A stretch of 64,000 nt of DNA from Paramecium sonneborni (lineage: Eukaryota; Ciliophora; Oligohymenophorea; Peniculida; Parameciidae), in NCBI GenBank assembly GCA_905182985.1, contig CAJJDN010000060.1, forward strand, positions 191,481-255,480. Direction: 5' to 3'. Position numbers and translations under genes: made by a program. Below the pieces are notes generated by a model that worked only from the letters and a program-made list of their open reading frames with translations, ran no database searches and was not told where the DNA came from. Positions 61,331-64,000 of this stretch are shown here, piece by piece (the stretch's first letter is position 1; each line of letters starts with the position of its first letter).

Positions 61331-63645
61331 TCATCTTCTTCTCAGATTTTACTTAATCATTACAAATGATAAGTCATCAAGTCCCAAGAATTCGTTTATT
61401 TACTTCTAAATATCAAGTTCTGATTTTTAATCCATTTATAACAATGAAAATCTTGGATTCCTCAAATCATCTTCTGTTAAATTTAATCCTATTTTCTTAA
61501 TTTTCTCATTTTAGCTCATTGACCATTCAACATATTTGTTTTCTACTTCATAATTTGTTTTAGAATCAGTTTGTATTTTTGGATCTAATTTATTTATTTT
61601 TTTATTTACATTAGTCATCTATTGAATGAATCGATACTTCTGTTTACTTCTTTGCTTATTCCAATTTAGGAACTGCATCATATTAATCTTATAATTTCTT
61701 TTTCAATTCTGCTGATTTCTGTTTCAGTTAAGTAATTAATATTTTTTCATCCTCTGTTGTATTTATTTCAGTTTTTATTTAGAGATCTTTCATTACATCT
61801 TCTATCTTTTCTTTAGGTTATTTAAATTATTTTGGTTCTTCAAATTTTTATTAAATTTTTTTATTTAATTATTCTTCCTATTTTATTTCTGGTTCTTCAT
61901 TTACAACTTTTTCATTTGGATTTGAAAATTCATCAAAAAATAAAGAAAAATCAACTCCTTCTAAACCATCTCTAAGCCCATCTAACTTATTTTCCATTTC
62001 ATCAGACATTTCTTCAGGTTACGTTTCCGTTTCCACTTCTATAAATGGATTTTCTTCATTCTCCTTTTTATTTAGTTTTTCTGCCTCTTCACTTGCAAAT
62101 GCATTATAAACATCAATTATATTTTAAACAGGAGATGCTTATTATTTTTTTTCTTCTTTTTTTTAATCTAATTCTATATCAATATTATCAAATTCTAAAT
62201 CTTCATCAAATAATGGTATATCTATTTTATATAAATTTTAATCTATAATCTTTTTTTATGGTTCCTCGATATTTGAATCAATAATTACTTCAGATTATAT
62301 TTTATTTACTAATTAATCTTATATAATATCAACTGATTCAATTACTTCCAAACTTTCTTATTATTATTGTTATTATTATTATTATTGTTATTATTATTGT
62401 TATTATTATTCATCAATTTTATTGTTATTATAATTAAATTAATCAGAATTAAATTCTTAGTTTAAAGTATATTCTTTATATAAAGCATCCATATCTAGCT
62501 CATCAACAGCTTATGGAACTATATTATATGCTTCTTATATAATAATTTCTTATTAAATTTAATTTTAAACATTTTGTATATTTTCAACACTTACTTAATT
62601 TATTTAAGCTAAAAACTATTTCTCTTCTAGTTATTCTATTTTCATTTATTCATCTAATGATTCATCCTTAATTTATTAAACCTTTTCGGTGTTATTTTGT
62701 TCTATATTCAACAATTATTCAGCTTCTACAGATGTTTAAGGATTCAAAAATTGTATCTCAACAGATTAAATAACTTCATCTTCAATATTCTATTAAATAT
62801 TATTAATTCCTAAAGTTTCTATTTAGATACTATCAATATCAAGATATTTTTCTTCTTCATTTTAGATTGAAGCTTGTTATTCTACTTCGTTATTCTCAAT
62901 TGATAATTTGCTAACAATATCATCAAAAGATAAAATTTAATTATCTAAAGGTCTAATAATAATCAAACTAAAATTACAATTTTATAGCTTCTTCAATATT
63001 CTCAACATCGAACTCTAACATATTTCCTTTTTATTTAGTTGTTATAATTGATTAAGCTTTTGCAATTTTATCTTCATCACCAAAAACTAAACAAAGACCC
63101 ACAGCTTTTTGCTTAGTCTGAAAAACAACTTATTAGTTAGTTAAAGAACTTAATTTGAAGTAAATGTTTTCATTTTTTTATAATTTCAAGCCCGTAATAA
63201 ATGCTACAACTTGTTAGTGTTCCAAGTTTACAGGAACTTTTATTTCATCTTTTTTGGTTTAGTAATTTTCACAAACAACATTTAATTAGTCATCATTTAT
63301 TGCTAAATAATTTATTCTGATATTATCAATATTGGATGAGCTGATTATCTATAAATCAAATCCTTATCTAAGTAAAACAATGTATATATACCTTTCAAAT
63401 TGATATTGCTAGTTCTAGTGTAAAGTTCATATTGCTCTCCGATTATTTATTTTATGGATACGATCACTTTTGGAATTTCATCAAAATCTTAATCAAATTA
63501 CACATTCTTATTATGTAACATTTTTTTATACTTTTGTGAATAGTTGATGCGCTTTTAAATTTTAAAGATCAAGTATTCCATTATTTTGTTAAATTCCGTT
63601 AACAAAAAGGAATAAAGACACTACTATTAGAAAACTCTTCTTCAT
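61331..63645 (-). CDS. Secreted H-type-lectin-like protein with acidic Gln-rich region
   Basis: ATG 63645 gives a clear signal peptide (MKKSFLIVVSLFLFVNG). After a 25-nt intron comes an H-type lectin-like beta sandwich: FDQDFDEIPKVIVSIKQI, YELYTRTSNINLKG, 29-nt intron, FDLQIISSS...INYLAIND. Such domains bind sugars, e.g. GalNAc, and are common in secreted ciliate proteins. A second beta-rich block is followed by several hundred residues of Glu/Gln/Ile/Asp-rich low-complexity sequence, a 17-Gln tract, an NPNEKVVNEEPEIK region and a more normal C-terminal helix domain ending IKQNLRRR at TGA 61331-61333. Function in extrusomes or surface coat is possible but not shown. Confidence 0.65.
62358..62408 (-). 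repeat. Poly-Gln tract, mostly TAA codons
   Basis: Seventeen consecutive codons on the minus strand read TAA or CAA (13 or 14 TAA with CAA at regular places), giving a Gln run inside the H-type-lectin-like gene. On the plus strand it appears as TTA/TTG-phase trinucleotide repeats. Confidence 0.85.
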
Positions 63646-63955
63646 TTTTAATATTAAAATATATAAAACGGATGCTTATAAAAAAAATGAAAAATAAATT
63701 TAAATATAAAATTATAGAACTCATAATATCAATAGGAAAATTGATAAAATAAACAATAAATCTTATATAATACAATTATGACTTTTTTTTTATGAATAAT
63801 TTATTATTTTATTGTATTTATTACTTATAATAAACATTGAATAAGAATGTTATTAATTCTTTTCTTGATATTTAGAATTGAAGAATGTAGTTTGGCTTAT
63901 TTTTTAATTATAAGTGTATATTAGTATTGATTATTTAATATTATTTTAAATAAAA
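63646..63955. other. Intergenic, divergent promoters
   Basis: About 310 bases of AT-rich DNA with T- and A-runs between the lectin-like gene and the last partial gene. No motif recognised. Confidence 0.5.
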
Positions 63956-64000
63956 ATGGATTTTCATCATAAAAATAATGAGCGGAATAATAAGCATGTG
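63956..64000 (+). CDS. Start of an unknown gene (runs out of the window)
   Basis: ATG 63956 opens MDFHHKNNERNNKHV and the frame is open at the window edge. The preceding bases TAAAA are typical of starts here. Too short to identify. Confidence 0.4.
   Translation, partial: MDFHHKNNERNNKHV

Overview
The window looks like part of a ciliate macronuclear chromosome, most likely Paramecium. It is very AT-rich. Reading frames stay open only if TAA and TAG are read as glutamine and TGA is the stop. Frame changes inside conserved proteins are repaired by GT...AG introns of about 20-30 nt. Genes are packed tightly, often 11-60 bp apart in convergent pairs. No rRNA, tRNA, CRISPR array, insertion sequence or operon was seen. 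All exon boundaries here were worked out by eye.

Left part (1-24 kb): a partial unknown gene; a multi-membrane PAS protein of the TmcB-like ciliate family; a small unknown gene; an eL43 ribosomal-protein paralogue that has lost most of its zinc-finger cysteines; two tandem voltage/cyclic-nucleotide K+ channel genes, the first followed by a perfect 1,200-bp duplication interrupted by one N (probably a contig-joining artefact); a multi-TM coiled-coil protein of unknown function; a TMEM230/134-like protein; a basic unknown protein; a DYRK kinase; a decayed monoacylglycerol-lipase-like gene; an ALYREF/CHTOP-like mRNA-export adaptor; and an Aurora-like kinase.

Middle part (24-46 kb): a peptide-deformylase-like protein without its HExxH metal site; a very long coiled-coil/C2-like protein; a two-zinc-finger small protein; small unknowns; CWC21/SRRM2-type splicing factor; a secreted serine carboxypeptidase; a charged coiled-coil protein; a sphingolipid delta-4 desaturase; a kinesin; a double-PX protein; an MTH1-type Nudix hydrolase; a BolA protein; and a B-box protein.

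Right part (46-64 kb): a selenoprotein W gene with an in-frame TGA at the CxxU position and a candidate SECIS element just after the stop; an IQ/MORN protein; a membrane RING-H2 protein; a large DH-PX-FERM protein; a very long kinesin; a PDK1-like kinase with PH domain; a secreted H-type-lectin-like protein with a poly-Gln tract; and the start of one more gene.

The most interesting locus is the selenoprotein W gene: in a genome where TGA is the only stop codon, this gene must read one TGA as selenocysteine and the next as stop. Two further genes (eL43-like and deformylase-like) keep their fold signatures but lack metal ligands, which suggests retained paralogues with changed roles. There is no sign of operons; neighbours look functionally unrelated, as is usual for ciliate chromosomes.
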